From assembly GCF_046156265.1 (NCBI RefSeq), contig NZ_JAWDIR010000047.1:124001-188000 (forward strand): a DNA stretch of 64,000 nt, written 5' to 3'. A program made the position numbers and the translations under genes. Below are positions 25,145 through 34,147 of the stretch, in pieces. Below the pieces are notes generated by a model, which searched no databases, was not told the DNA's origin, and worked only from the letters and a program-made list of their open reading frames with translations. This DNA is from CAMDHY01 sp046156265 (GTDB taxonomy: Bacteria > Pseudomonadota > Alphaproteobacteria > Rhizobiales > Segnochrobactraceae). Positions within the stretch are counted from its first letter, which is position 1. The number at the start of each line of letters is the position of its first letter.

Positions 25145-25365
25145 GGTGGTGCTCCTCGATGACCGCCTGCCGCGCGCGGGCCGGCGGTGAGCGCCACTGT
25201 AGAACCGCAAACGGTCGAGGCCCTTGATGCGGATCAGGTGCGGCAACCTGCCGTCTCGTGCGCGGCTCTCGCGACGATCGCAGCCTCCCTGGAGGTCAGA
25301 CGTACCAGGGCCGGCCCCCGACCTCGTCGGCGACCGTTTCCACCATCCGAACGGCGGGGCCCGGG

Positions 25366-25908
25366 CTAGCCGACCGAGAAGACGCTCTTGCCGGCGAGGC
25401 TCTCCGGGTCGAGCAGGATCGGCGGCGACACGGTGATGCGCAGCACGTCCGACATCTCCCGCGTGCCGTCAGCGGAGATCGCGCGCGCCGTGAACTCGTA
25501 GTCGCCGGCGGCGATCGGCGTGCGGGGTGCGTACCAGAGCCCGCCGCGCAGCGCGGTCGTCCGCGAGACGACGACGCCGTTCGCGAGGATCTCGATGCGC
25601 GCGTCCTCCCACGCCCGGCCGGAGAAGCGCAGCATCGACTGCAGCGTCACCCGGTCGCCCGCGATCCTCTGGATCGGTGCGCGCAGCACGATGGTGACGT
25701 CGCGCTCCTGCCCGACCGTGGCCGAGGGGATCGTCGCCTCGTCGGCGCGTGCGGTCTTGGCGGCACAGAACGGCAGCAGCAGCGCCGCCGCCAGGAGCAC
25801 GAAGGCAGGTGGGCGCACCCGTCGTGGCGCCGATCGGCGGGGCCGTGCGGCGGCATTGAGGGGAAAGGCGGCGGACGAATCGATCCCTGATGTCGCGGTG
25901 AGCGCCAT
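25366..25908 (-). CDS. Exported protein of unknown function, Ig-like
   Basis: From the ATG at 25908 the product has 180 residues. A basic N-terminus (RPRRSAPRRVRPP) leads to a hydrophobic stretch (AFVLLAAALLLPFCAAKTARA), a likely signal peptide. The mature part reads as a single beta-sandwich (TVGQERDVTIVLRAPIQRIAGDRVTLQSMLRFSG, ILANGVVVSRTTALRGGLWYAPRTPIAAGDYEFTARAI), resembling Ig-like domains. I do not recognise the family. The longer upstream frame to 27363 lies antisense to the regulator at 26110 and is not used. Confidence 0.65.
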   Translation of the reverse strand: MALTATSGIDSSAAFPLNAAARPRRSAPRRVRPPAFVLLAAALLLPFCAAKTARADEATIPSATVGQERDVTIVLRAPIQRIAGDRVTLQSMLRFSGRAWEDARIEILANGVVVSRTTALRGGLWYAPRTPIAAGDYEFTARAISADGTREMSDVLRITVSPPILLDPESLAGKSVFSVG

Positions 25909-26109
25909 GATTGCGGTTTGCCCTCTGCGGGAACGCGATGCCCGGCTTTGCGCCGATGTCGTCGCGTTCACCGAATTGATATCGCACCGTCGCAGAACCT
26001 CGCAATCGGCATGCCAGCGTCGCCTGCAATGCTTGGGCGGGCGTTGCATTCCGGTCCCGGTCCGCCGGCGGTCTGGTAATGTGAAGCCTGCACCGCCTCG
26101 AGGGCAGGA

Positions 26110-27180
26110 ATGGACGCCGTCCGCACGTCGCGCACATCGGGGGAGGAGGGGGGCGCCGGGCGCCCGCGCCTCTCCGTCGGCTTCATTCTCGCCGACGACT
26201 TCACGCTGTCGGCGTTCTCGCTGTTCGTCGACCACCTGCGGCTTGCCGCCGACGAGGGCGACCGCTCCAGGCAGATCCTGTGCCGGTGGGTCGTGATGGG
26301 CAGCCGCGAGGAGGCGGTGCGGGCGAGCTGCGGCATCGCGGTGGCGCGCACCAGCCCGTTCGTCGACCCGCGCGGCTTCGACTACATCGTCGTCGTCGGC
26401 GGGCTCTTGTCGGCCGGCGCGCAGGTCGATGCCGCGACCATCGTCTATCTCGAAAAGGCGGCCGCCGCCGGTGTGACGCTCGTCGGCGTCTGCACCGGCT
26501 CGTTCGTGCTCGCCCGCGCCGGGCTGATGACCGGGCGGCGCTGCTGCGTCTCCTGGTATCACCGCCAGGACTTCCTCGCCGCCTTCCCCCATCACGTGCC
26601 GGTGGCCGACCGGCTGTTCGTCGACGAGGGCGATCGCATCACCTGCTCGGGCGGTGGCGGCGTCTCCGATCTCGCGACGCTGCTGGTCGAGCGCCATCTC
26701 GGCCGCGCGGTCGCCCAGAAGACCCGCCACGTGCTGCTGCTCGACCGGCCGCGCGCCGGCAGCGAGGCGCAGCCGCACCCGCCCGTCGCCGACACCGACG
26801 GCGTCCGTGACGAGCGCGTGCGGCGGGCGCTGCTGTTGATGGAGCAGAACCTCGCCGACCCCCTGCCGGTCGCCACCATCGCCGAGAAGCTGAGGCTCTC
26901 CACCCGCCAGCTCGAGCGACTGTTCCAGGCGGTGATGGGCGAGCGTCCGGGCGCCTTCTACCGCGAGCTCCGGCTGCGCTACGCCCGCTTCCTCCTGGAG
27001 ACGACCGACCGCACGATCACCGACATCGCGCTCGAATCCGGCTTCGCCGACTGCGCCCACTTCTCGCGCCAGTTCAAGGCGCTGCACGGCTTCACGCCGA
27101 CGGGCTCGCGCGGCGGGCGCCGCCCGGCGGCCGATCCGACGGCGCAGGCGAGGCTGGCGGGCGGACGGCTGTTCGAGTGA
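26110..27180 (+). CDS. GlxA-type regulator: DJ-1/PfpI domain plus AraC DNA-binding domain (GbdR-like)
   Basis: This 356-residue protein combines an N-terminal GATase1/DJ-1 domain (about 20-190, with FDYIVVVGGLLSAG and GVCTGSFVLARAGLM, the nucleophile elbow cysteine in GVCTG) and a C-terminal AraC helix-turn-helix pair (about 235-335, with VATIAEKLRLSTRQLERLF and DIALESGFADCAHFSRQFKALHGFTP). In Pseudomonas the same architecture (GbdR) activates the glycine-betaine genes on sensing betaine or dimethylglycine. The gbcA gene follows on the same strand, and a 21-bp-spaced direct repeat sits between them. A paralogue lies at 30265. Which of the two is the betaine sensor is not known. Confidence 0.88.
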   Translation: MDAVRTSRTSGEEGGAGRPRLSVGFILADDFTLSAFSLFVDHLRLAADEGDRSRQILCRWVVMGSREEAVRASCGIAVARTSPFVDPRGFDYIVVVGGLLSAGAQVDAATIVYLEKAAAAGVTLVGVCTGSFVLARAGLMTGRRCCVSWYHRQDFLAAFPHHVPVADRLFVDEGDRITCSGGGGVSDLATLLVERHLGRAVAQKTRHVLLLDRPRAGSEAQPHPPVADTDGVRDERVRRALLLMEQNLADPLPVATIAEKLRLSTRQLERLFQAVMGERPGAFYRELRLRYARFLLETTDRTITDIALESGFADCAHFSRQFKALHGFTPTGSRGGRRPAADPTAQARLAGGRLFE

Positions 27181-27202
27181 TCGGTGGGCGTCTCGTGCGT
27201 AT

Positions 27203-27240
27203 GTCGTGCTAAAGTAAAAACGCGTCGTGCCGAGAAAAGT
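27203..27240. promoter_or_regulatory. Direct repeat before gbcA, likely AraC-type activator site
   Basis: GTCGTGC occurs at 27203-27209 and again at 27224-27230, exactly 21 bp (two helical turns) apart. Each is followed at short distance by an AAAGTA (27211-27216 and 27236-27241). AraC-family activators bind such tandem half-sites. It lies 98-135 bases before the gbcA start and 22 bases after the GlxA-type regulator gene. Confidence 0.5.
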
Positions 27241-27337
27241 AGCCGAACGAGGACTGCGGAACACTTCTAATCCGCACGACGCGCGTGGCGCGCGTCCGGC
27301 GGTGCGGCGCGCGGCGCCGCGGCGGAGACCCGGACCC

Positions 27338-28597
27338 ATGTTGCAGGTTCCCCATTCGAGCATCGGCGCCCTCGTCGCGCGCCGCCGGCCGGGCTATGGC
27401 CTCGAGCAGCCGTTCTTCCTGTCGCAGGAGATCTTCGACCTCGACATGGAGGTGATCTTCGGGCGCCACTGGATCTTCGTCGGCGTCGAGGCGGACGTGC
27501 CGCAGCCGGGCGACACCATGGTCGTCGACATCGGCCGCACCACCGTCCTCATCCTGCGCGACGAGGCCGGCACCGTCCGCGCCGTCAACAACGTCTGCCG
27601 CCATCGCGGCGCCCGCCTCGTGCACGACTACAAGGCGAGCGTCGGCAATCTCGTCTGCCGCTACCACCAGTGGACCTACGGCCTCGACGGGGCGCTGCAG
27701 TACGCCGAGCACATGGGCGACGGCTTCGACAAGAGCTGCCTCGGCCTGAAGCCGGTGCACCTGAAGTCGCTCGAGGGGCTCCTGTTCGTCTGCCTGAGCG
27801 AGGACCCGCCGGCCGACTTCGACACCATGGCCGAGGCGATGCGGCCCTACATCGCCCCGCATTCCGTCCGCGACACCAAGGTCGCCTTCGAGATGGACAT
27901 CATCGAGCCGGGCAACTGGAAGATCACGATGGAGAACAACCGCGAGTGCTATCACTGCGCGGTGAACCATCCGGAACTGACGGTCCCGCTGTTCGCCTAC
28001 GGCTTCGGCTATGCGCCCGAGCAGCTCGACGAGACCGGCCGGAAGCAGGCCGAGCGCTACGACTGCCTGCTCAATGACGACCATGCCGAATGGGAGGCGA
28101 AGGGCTTCCCGTCGCGGACGATCGAGCACCTCGACGACGTCGTCACCGGCTACCGCACGCAGCGCCTGCCGCTCGATGGTGCCGGCGAGTCGCACACGCT
28201 GTCGACCGAGGTCGCCTGCCGGAAGCTGCTCGGCAACCTGACGGATCGGCGGATGGGCGGCCTGCATTTCTGGACGCAGCCGAACTCCTGGCACCACTTC
28301 ATGAGCGACCACGCCGTCGTCTTCTCGGTGCTGCCGCTCGACCCCGAGCACTCGCTCTTGCGCACCAAGTGGCTCGTCCACAAGGACGCGGTCGAGGGCG
28401 TCGACTACGAAATCCAGAAGCTGACCGAGGTGTGGGTCGCCACCAACGCCCAGGATTCCGAGCTCGTCGGCTACCAGCACTCCGGCGTCAGCAGCCCCGC
28501 TTACGAGCCCGGGCCCTACTCGCCCTACACCGAGGGCCTCGTCGACAAGTTCACCAACTGGTACCTCGGCCGCATCGCCGAGCACCTGGAGCGGTAG
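27338..28597 (+). CDS. gbcA: Rieske-type glycine betaine demethylase, oxygenase subunit
   Basis: GbcA hydroxylates a methyl group of glycine betaine, giving dimethylglycine and formaldehyde, with electrons from GbcB. From the ATG at 27338 the protein has 419 residues. The Rieske [2Fe-2S] ligands are Cys87 and His89 (VCRHRG) and Cys107 and His110 (VCRYHQW). The mononuclear iron site follows in NNRECYHCAVNHPEL. Close relatives demethylate proline betaine or stachydrine (Stc2) and other quaternary amines. The neighbours gbcB, dgcA, dgcB and sox support betaine as substrate, though proline betaine is not excluded. A palindromic element begins 24 bases after its stop. Confidence 0.9.
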   Translation: MLQVPHSSIGALVARRRPGYGLEQPFFLSQEIFDLDMEVIFGRHWIFVGVEADVPQPGDTMVVDIGRTTVLILRDEAGTVRAVNNVCRHRGARLVHDYKASVGNLVCRYHQWTYGLDGALQYAEHMGDGFDKSCLGLKPVHLKSLEGLLFVCLSEDPPADFDTMAEAMRPYIAPHSVRDTKVAFEMDIIEPGNWKITMENNRECYHCAVNHPELTVPLFAYGFGYAPEQLDETGRKQAERYDCLLNDDHAEWEAKGFPSRTIEHLDDVVTGYRTQRLPLDGAGESHTLSTEVACRKLLGNLTDRRMGGLHFWTQPNSWHHFMSDHAVVFSVLPLDPEHSLLRTKWLVHKDAVEGVDYEIQKLTEVWVATNAQDSELVGYQHSGVSSPAYEPGPYSPYTEGLVDKFTNWYLGRIAEHLER

Positions 28598-28620
28598 ACG
28601 GCGGCGGTCGCGGGAGCCTG

Positions 28621-28759
28621 TCCCTCCCCTGCCAGGGGGAGGGACAGACCGCGAAGCGGTCAGGGTGGGGCCCGTCAAACACGGGCTCGAGGTTGGATTG
28701 ACAGGCCCCCTCCTGCCGCGCGTTCCGCGCGGCTGTCCTCCCCCCTGGCAGGGGGAGGA
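28621..28759. repeat. Type-1 element (arm B + inverted arm A), gbcA-gbcB spacer
   Basis: Arm B starts at 28621 (outer hairpin 28621-28644, inner stem GACCGC/GCGGTC with loop GAA at 28646-28660, then GTGGGGCCCGTCAA). The inverted arm A starts at about 28697 (GATTGACAGGCC, inner stem CCGCGCG/CGCGCGG) and ends in the outer hairpin at 28759. It begins 24 bases after gbcA and ends 25 bases before gbcB. Confidence 0.9.
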
Positions 28760-28783
28760 CGGGCGACGACGGCGACGGGTACA

Positions 28784-30268
28784 ATGGCAGGCAAGTCCAA
28801 GTCCCAGGGGTCCACGAGCAAGGGCAAGCGGACCGTCGTCGACGCCCACGTCGGCAGCGCCGGCATCACCGTGCTGCCGACCAATTCGACGACGCGGATG
28901 GCGGTGCCGAACCTCGACGACGCCAAGGGCGCGGGGACCGGAGGGGCCTTTGCGCGCCGCTTCGTCGGCCCGGCCCTGATCGTCGGCGCGATCGACGATT
29001 TCGCCCTCGTCGGTCCCGGTCTCACGCTGCCGCACGAGCGCGACGTCATCGAGACGGTGCGGGTGCGCCACACGCCGGCGGCCGTCAGCGCCTCGCCCGC
29101 ACGGGCTGCCGCACCGGAGCCTGCCGCCTCGCTCGACCTCGCCGAGACGCCCGCGCCGGCTCCGCCGATCAGCCGGATCGCCGCGCTGGCCGACGTGCCG
29201 GCCCGCTTCAATGCCGACGACGATGATCTCCTCGTCTGCCGGCAGGTCCACACCGAGACGCACGACGTCAAGACCTTCGTCTTCGCCTCGCGCAACCCGC
29301 GGCTGTTCCGCTTCCATCCCGGCCAGTTCATGACCTTCGACTGGCCGGTCGGCGACGAGCCGGTGCAGCGCTGCTACACCATCGCCTCGGCGCCCTCCCG
29401 CCCCGATACCTTCGCGATCACGGTGAAACGCGTGCCCGGCGGGCCGGTGTCAAACTGGCTGCACGACAACCTCGTGCCCGGCATGGAGGTGCGCGCCGTC
29501 GGGCCGATGGGCGAGTTCACCTGCGCCACGCATCCGGCGGAGAAGTATCTCTTCGTGTCCGGCGGCAGCGGCATCACGCCTTTGATGTCGATGAGCCGGG
29601 CGATCACCGATCTCGCCGAGGATCGCGACGTCGTCTTCGTGCACGCGGCGCGCACGCCGGCCGACATCGTCTTCCGCGCCGAGCTCGACGCGATCGCCCG
29701 CGCCCACGCCCGCTTCAAGGTCGCCTACGTGGTCGAAAGCGACGCCGGCGAGCCGGGCTGGCCGGGCTTCCGCGGGCGGCTGTCGTGGCCGATGCTGTCG
29801 CTCATCGCCCCGGACCTCCACGAGCGCGAGGTGTTCACCTGCGGCCCCTCGCCGTTCATGAAGGCGGTGCGGGCGATGCTCTCCGATGGCGGCGCCGACA
29901 TGCGGCGCTATCATGAGGAGAGCTTCAACTTCGAGGAACTGGCGCCGATCACCCAGGCGGCGGCGGCCAGGGCGGAGGAGAAGCTCGTCGAGGGCGAGGC
30001 GCGTGGCAGCTTCCGGGTGACGTTCTCGAAATCCGGCCGCGCCATCGACTGCCCCGACGATACCTTCGTGCTGCAGGCGGCGCGCGCCGCCGGCATGAAG
30101 CTGCCGGCCTCGTGCACGAAGGGGCTCTGCGGCACCTGCAAGTCGAGGCTCGTTTCGGGGCAGGTGGAGATGAAGCACGCCGGCGGCATCCGCCAGCGCG
30201 AGATCGACCAGGGACTGGTGCTGTTGTGTTGCTCGAAGCCGCTGACCGATCTCGTCGTGGAGCGTTGA
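28784..30268 (+). CDS. gbcB: Glycine betaine demethylase reductase subunit (FAD/NAD ferredoxin reductase with C-terminal 2Fe-2S)
   Basis: GbcB passes electrons from NAD(P)H to the GbcA oxygenase. The protein has 494 residues. The reductase part begins near residue 148 (DDLLVCRQVHTETHDVKTFVFASRN), with FAD-binding RCYTIASAPSRPD, NAD-binding FVSGGSGITPLMSMSR and FTCGPSPFMKAVRAML. The C-terminal plant-type ferredoxin has cysteines in SCTKGLCGTCKSRL and LLCCSKP. The first 145 residues are an extra, low-complexity region absent from Pseudomonas GbcB (about 366 residues), so the true start may lie further in. The gene starts 25 bases after a palindromic element. Its stop overlaps the next regulator. 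Confidence 0.88.
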   Translation: MAGKSKSQGSTSKGKRTVVDAHVGSAGITVLPTNSTTRMAVPNLDDAKGAGTGGAFARRFVGPALIVGAIDDFALVGPGLTLPHERDVIETVRVRHTPAAVSASPARAAAPEPAASLDLAETPAPAPPISRIAALADVPARFNADDDDLLVCRQVHTETHDVKTFVFASRNPRLFRFHPGQFMTFDWPVGDEPVQRCYTIASAPSRPDTFAITVKRVPGGPVSNWLHDNLVPGMEVRAVGPMGEFTCATHPAEKYLFVSGGSGITPLMSMSRAITDLAEDRDVVFVHAARTPADIVFRAELDAIARAHARFKVAYVVESDAGEPGWPGFRGRLSWPMLSLIAPDLHEREVFTCGPSPFMKAVRAMLSDGGADMRRYHEESFNFEELAPITQAAAARAEEKLVEGEARGSFRVTFSKSGRAIDCPDDTFVLQAARAAGMKLPASCTKGLCGTCKSRLVSGQVEMKHAGGIRQREIDQGLVLLCCSKPLTDLVVER

Positions 30269-31254
30269 GCGCACCGGCCGCGCCACCCGCGCCGGCGCCG
30301 CCGGCGCTGGCGCGGCTGTCGCGCATCGGCTTCCTGACGCTGCCGAACTACTCGGCGATCGCGCTGGTGAACGCCCTCGAGGCGTGCCGGATGGCGAACT
30401 ACGTCTCGCTCGCCGACGACTATCACTGGGCAGTGGTGACGCTCGACGGCGCGCCGGCAGAGGCGAGCAACGGCCTGTCGATGACGCCGACCGTCAAGCT
30501 CGCCGACGCCGGGCCGCTCGATCTCCTGTTCGTCTGCGGCGGCGTCTCGGTGCGCCATGCCGTGGAGCGGCCGCTGTCGGACGCGCTGCGCCGGCTCGCT
30601 CGACGCGGCGTCGCCCTCGGCGGCCTCTGCACCGGCACCTTCGCGCTCGCCGAGGCCGGCCTCCTCGACGGCTACCGCGCCGCCATCCACTGGGAGAACC
30701 TCACGGCGATCCGCGAGGAGTTCGCCGGCGTCGCCTTCACCGAGGAGCTCTTCGTCGTCGACCGCGACCGGCTCACCTGCACCGGCGGCGTCGCGCCGCT
30801 CGAGCTGATGCTGACCCTGATCGAGGCGCGCCACGGCAAGCCGGTGGCCGCCAAGGTCTCCGACCAGTTCATGGTGGAGCGCCCCCGCGCCGGCGGCGAC
30901 CGCCAGCCGCTGCCGCTACCCTCCCGCATCGAGCACCTGCATCCGGCGCTCGCCCGCGCCGCCCGCATGATGGACGCGGCGATCGAGCGGCCGCTGACGG
31001 TGGCGGAGGTCGCAACCGGCGTCGGCATGTCGCCACGGCAACTCGAGCGGCTGTTCCGGCGCCACCTCGGCACCTCGCCGGCGGAGTTCTCGCTTGGGCG
31101 ACGGCTGGTGCACGCCCGCGAGCTCCTGCGCCAGACGCCGATGAGCGTCACCGACGTCGGCCTCGCCTGCGGCTTCCAGACAGCCGCCCACTTCTCCACC
31201 GCCTACCGCCGCCACTTCGGCCGCTCGCCGCGTGAGGAGCGCGCCTCGACATGA
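30265..31254 (+). CDS. Second GATase1/AraC-family regulator
   Basis: The DJ-1-like domain begins ARLSRIGFLTLPNYSAIALVNALEACRMANYV and shows LGGLCTGTFALAEAGLLDG (nucleophile-elbow cysteine). The C-terminal double helix-turn-helix contains VAEVATGVGMSPRQLERLFRRHLGTSPAEF and DVGLACGFQTAAHFSTAYRRHFGRSP. The start is uncertain. A TTG at 30265 overlaps the gbcB stop and gives 329 residues; an in-frame GTG a little further upstream is possible, and the family normally begins near there. The stop overlaps the dgcA ATG (ATGA). Being within the operon, it could be the specific activator of dgcA-dgcB-etf or a paralogue for another quaternary amine. Confidence 0.85.
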   Translation: MSAPAAPPAPAPPALARLSRIGFLTLPNYSAIALVNALEACRMANYVSLADDYHWAVVTLDGAPAEASNGLSMTPTVKLADAGPLDLLFVCGGVSVRHAVERPLSDALRRLARRGVALGGLCTGTFALAEAGLLDGYRAAIHWENLTAIREEFAGVAFTEELFVVDRDRLTCTGGVAPLELMLTLIEARHGKPVAAKVSDQFMVERPRAGGDRQPLPLPSRIEHLHPALARAARMMDAAIERPLTVAEVATGVGMSPRQLERLFRRHLGTSPAEFSLGRRLVHARELLRQTPMSVTDVGLACGFQTAAHFSTAYRRHFGRSPREERAST

Positions 31255-33413
31255 TCGCCAACGCCGACGCGCTGCTGAAGCCCCTGACGATCAAGGGCCT
31301 GACGATCCGCAATCGCGTGATGTCGACGAGCCATGCCCCCGGCTACGGCAAGGACGGCAAGCCGCAGGAGCGCTACCAGCTCTACCACGAGGAAAAGGCC
31401 AAGGGCGGCATCGGCCTGACGATGTTCGGCGGCTCGTCGTCGGTGGCGATTGACAGCCCGGCGACGCCGTGGGCGCAGATTTCGGCCGCCGACGACAGCG
31501 TCATCCCGTTCTTCCGGAGCTTCTCCGAGCGCATCCACCGCCACGGCGCCAAGCTGATGATCCAGCTCACCCACATGGGCCGGCGCACCAAGTGGGACAC
31601 CGACAACTGGTTCCCGACGATATCGTCCTCGCCGCGGCGCGAGCCGGCGAGCCGGGCCGTGCCGCGCGAGATGGACGAGGGCGACATCGCCCGCGTCGTC
31701 GCCGACTTCGCGGAGGCCGCCCGCCGCTGCCGCGAGGGTGGGCTCGACGGGCTCGAGGTCTCGGCGGCGCACGGCCACCTGATCGATCAGTTCTTCAGCC
31801 CGTCGATCAATCACCGCACCGACCAGTACGGCGGCTCGCTCGAAAACCGCATGCGCTTCGGCGCCGAGGTGCTGTCGGCGATCCGCGCCGCCACCGGCGA
31901 CGACTACGTCATCGGCATCCGCATGTCGGGCGATGAGCTCCTCGCCGAGGGGCTGAGCCACGAAGAGTGCGTGACGATCGCCGCGGAGTACGCCCGCCGC
32001 GGCCTCATCGACTTCGTCAACATCGTCGGCGGCCAGGCGCGCGATCACATCGCCCACGCGATCTCGCTGCCGAACATGAGCTTCCCCGTCGCGCCTTTCC
32101 TCTATCTCGCGAGCGCCATCAAGCGGGAGGTCGAGGTGCCGGTGTTCCACGCCCAGCGCGTCACCGATCTCGCCACTGGCGCCCGTGCCGTCGCCGAGGG
32201 TCACCTCGACATGGTGGCGATGACTCGCGCCCACATCGCCGACCCGCACGTCGTCAAGAAGCTGATCGAGGGCCGCGCCGACGATATCCGCCAGTGCGTC
32301 GGCGCCGGCTACTGCATCGACCGCATCTATGTCGGCGGCGACGCGCTCTGCCTGCAGAACGCCGCCACCGGCCGCGAGGCGACGATGCCGCACGTCATCC
32401 CGAAGGCCGCGCGGTCGCTGAAGGTGGTGGTCGTCGGCGGCGGCCCGGCCGGCCTCGAGGCGGCGCGCGTCTCGGCCGAGCGCGGCCATGCCGTGGTGCT
32501 CTTCGAGAAGGAGCGCGAGCTCGGCGGCCAGATCAACATCGCGTCGAAGGGGACGTGGCGCGAGGCGCTGTCGGGCATCCCGCGCTGGCTGTCGGCGCAG
32601 GTCCGGAAGCTCGGCGTCGACGTGCGGCTCGGCGTCGAGGCGACGGACGCGGCGGTGACGGCGGAGAAGCCCGACATCGTCATCGTCGCCACCGGCGGCC
32701 GGCCGAACCTCGACGAGGTCGCGGGCGCCGCCCACGTCGTGCCGACCTGGGACGTGCTGACCGGCAAGGTCGAGGCGGCCGGCTCGGTGCTCCTCTACGA
32801 CGCCACCGGCCAGCACCACGGTGCCTCCACCGCGGAATTCCTCGCCAAGAAGGGCTGCCTCGTCGAGATCGCCACCCAGGACCGCATGGTCGGCGAGGAG
32901 ATCGGCACCACCAACCAGCCGGTCCACCTGCGCGAGCTCTACAAGCTCGGCGTGGTGATGACGCCGAACACGGAGCTCGCCGAGGTCTATCCCGAGGGCA
33001 ACCGCCTCGTCGCGGTGCTCAGGAACACCATGACGCTCGCCGAAGAGGAGCGCCTCGTCGACCGCGTCGTCGTCGAGTACGGCACCTTGCCGGTCGACGG
33101 GGTGTTCCGGGCGCTGCGCGGAGGCTCCGTAAACGACGGCGTCACCGACCAGCACGCCCTCGTCGAAGGCCGCCCGCAGCCGTGGGCGGAGCAGGTGGGG
33201 CGGAACGGGGCGGACGGCTCGGCGGCCGGGTGGACCGGCGCGGCGCCGGCGGGTGGAGCGGCGTCGAACGGGGCGGGGGGGCCGGCGAACGGTGCGGCCA
33301 CGGCGGAGGCGCACCCGGGCGGCTACGCTCTCTACCGCGTCGGCGACTGCGTCGCCGGCCGCAACATCCATGCGGCGCTCTACGACTCGCTCAGGCTATG
33401 CAAGGACATCTGA
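31251..33413 (+). CDS. dgcA: Dimethylglycine demethylase subunit A (NADH:flavin oxidoreductase type)
   Basis: DgcA with DgcB and an ETF demethylates dimethylglycine to sarcosine. The 720-residue protein has an Old-Yellow-Enzyme-like FMN barrel (about 1-360, with LKPLTIKGLTIRNRVMSTSHAPG, GGLDGLEVSAAHGHLIDQFFSPSINHRTDQYGGSLENR) and an iron-sulfur site in the following segment (QCVGAGYCIDRIYVGGDALCLQNAA). An FAD/NAD domain follows (LKVVVVGGGPAGLEAARV). About 45 Gly/Ala-rich residues near 645-690 (GNGADGSAAGWTGAAPAGGAASNG) look like an added linker. The final YRVGDCVAGRNIHAALYDSLRL is typical. The related N-methylproline demethylase is an alternative, but dgcB and the ETF downstream favour dimethylglycine. 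Confidence 0.87.
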   Translation: MIANADALLKPLTIKGLTIRNRVMSTSHAPGYGKDGKPQERYQLYHEEKAKGGIGLTMFGGSSSVAIDSPATPWAQISAADDSVIPFFRSFSERIHRHGAKLMIQLTHMGRRTKWDTDNWFPTISSSPRREPASRAVPREMDEGDIARVVADFAEAARRCREGGLDGLEVSAAHGHLIDQFFSPSINHRTDQYGGSLENRMRFGAEVLSAIRAATGDDYVIGIRMSGDELLAEGLSHEECVTIAAEYARRGLIDFVNIVGGQARDHIAHAISLPNMSFPVAPFLYLASAIKREVEVPVFHAQRVTDLATGARAVAEGHLDMVAMTRAHIADPHVVKKLIEGRADDIRQCVGAGYCIDRIYVGGDALCLQNAATGREATMPHVIPKAARSLKVVVVGGGPAGLEAARVSAERGHAVVLFEKERELGGQINIASKGTWREALSGIPRWLSAQVRKLGVDVRLGVEATDAAVTAEKPDIVIVATGGRPNLDEVAGAAHVVPTWDVLTGKVEAAGSVLLYDATGQHHGASTAEFLAKKGCLVEIATQDRMVGEEIGTTNQPVHLRELYKLGVVMTPNTELAEVYPEGNRLVAVLRNTMTLAEEERLVDRVVVEYGTLPVDGVFRALRGGSVNDGVTDQHALVEGRPQPWAEQVGRNGADGSAAGWTGAAPAGGAASNGAGGPANGAATAEAHPGGYALYRVGDCVAGRNIHAALYDSLRLCKDI

Positions 33414-33498
33414 GCGCTCCGGCGCGCCGCCGGCCTCGCACCGCGGACCCGAGCAGCCGATTTGCCACAGTCGTCCGCGAGCCGACATCGGCGCGTGA

Positions 33499-33534
33499 AA
33501 ACGCGACACTTCGAGTTGCCGAAACTTCGCGTTT
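33499..33534. promoter_or_regulatory. Inverted repeat before the exported protein at 33576
   Basis: AAACGCGA at 33499-33506 and TCGCGTTT at 33527-33534 form perfect 8-bp arms separated by 20 bases, 42 bases upstream of the next gene. It could be an operator for that gene; no regulator is assigned. Confidence 0.35.
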
Positions 33535-33575
33535 AAGTAGCATGTGTCCCCGTGGGTCTGACTGGAGCCAGGGAC

Positions 33576-34064
33576 ATGCGTGCAGGGTTGGTGTGGGGCG
33601 CGGCGCTCGGTGGCGCGGCGTTGATGTCGGCGATGTCGCCTCTGGCGGTCGCGGAGGAAGCGACGGTCAAGCAGCTGCTCAGCGTCGAAGGGGAGTGCAC
33701 GGAGGTCCTGCACGTCGGCAAGATCCCGCAGTACCGCAGCTGTGGCGGGATCGTCTTCCAGTTCATGATGTCGGACGGCTACCAGGTGATCATGTGGGTC
33801 GGCGGGGGGAGCCGCTATTACTTCATCGGCAAGGGTGCGAACTGGAACCAGAAGGGCGGCGGGCGGATGACCGTGACGGCGGTCGCAGCGGGCACCGGCG
33901 ACGCCTTCGAGGAGATCCCCGCCAAGGGCACCTGCCGCTTCGACAATCTCCACTCCGGCAAGGTGGCGACCGTTTCCTGCTCCGCGACGATGAGCAAGGG
34001 GCACTGGTCGGCGGCCTTCAAGTCCGACGGCAAGCCCCCGATCGTGCCGAAGCTCAAGAGCTGA
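33576..34064 (+). CDS. Exported protein of unknown function
   Basis: The likely start is the ATG at 33576, with GGAG nine to twelve bases upstream, giving 162 residues; an earlier GTG adds eight. A signal peptide is evident (LVWGAALGGAALMSAMSPLAVAEE). The mature part has four cysteines (EGECTEVLH, YRSCGG, GTCRF, VSCSA), compatible with disulfides, and alternating beta-strand segments such as IVFQFMMSDGYQVIMWVGGG. No family is recognised. It sits between dgcA and dgcB but has its own putative operator upstream, so it may be independent of the betaine genes. Confidence 0.7.
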   Translation: MRAGLVWGAALGGAALMSAMSPLAVAEEATVKQLLSVEGECTEVLHVGKIPQYRSCGGIVFQFMMSDGYQVIMWVGGGSRYYFIGKGANWNQKGGGRMTVTAVAAGTGDAFEEIPAKGTCRFDNLHSGKVATVSCSATMSKGHWSAAFKSDGKPPIVPKLKS

Positions 34065-34147
34065 GGTCCAACGCCTGCCCCACGGCGGATGACGTTGCGG
34101 CGGGGCGCGACGCAGCACCCTGCGATCGTCCCCTCGAAGTCAGCGCG

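Noticed and set aside
25909..27363. Upstream extension of the exported protein at 25366 to 27363 on the minus strand
   Set aside because: The extra part is antisense to the GlxA-type regulator; the internal ATG at 25908 begins a clean signal peptide.
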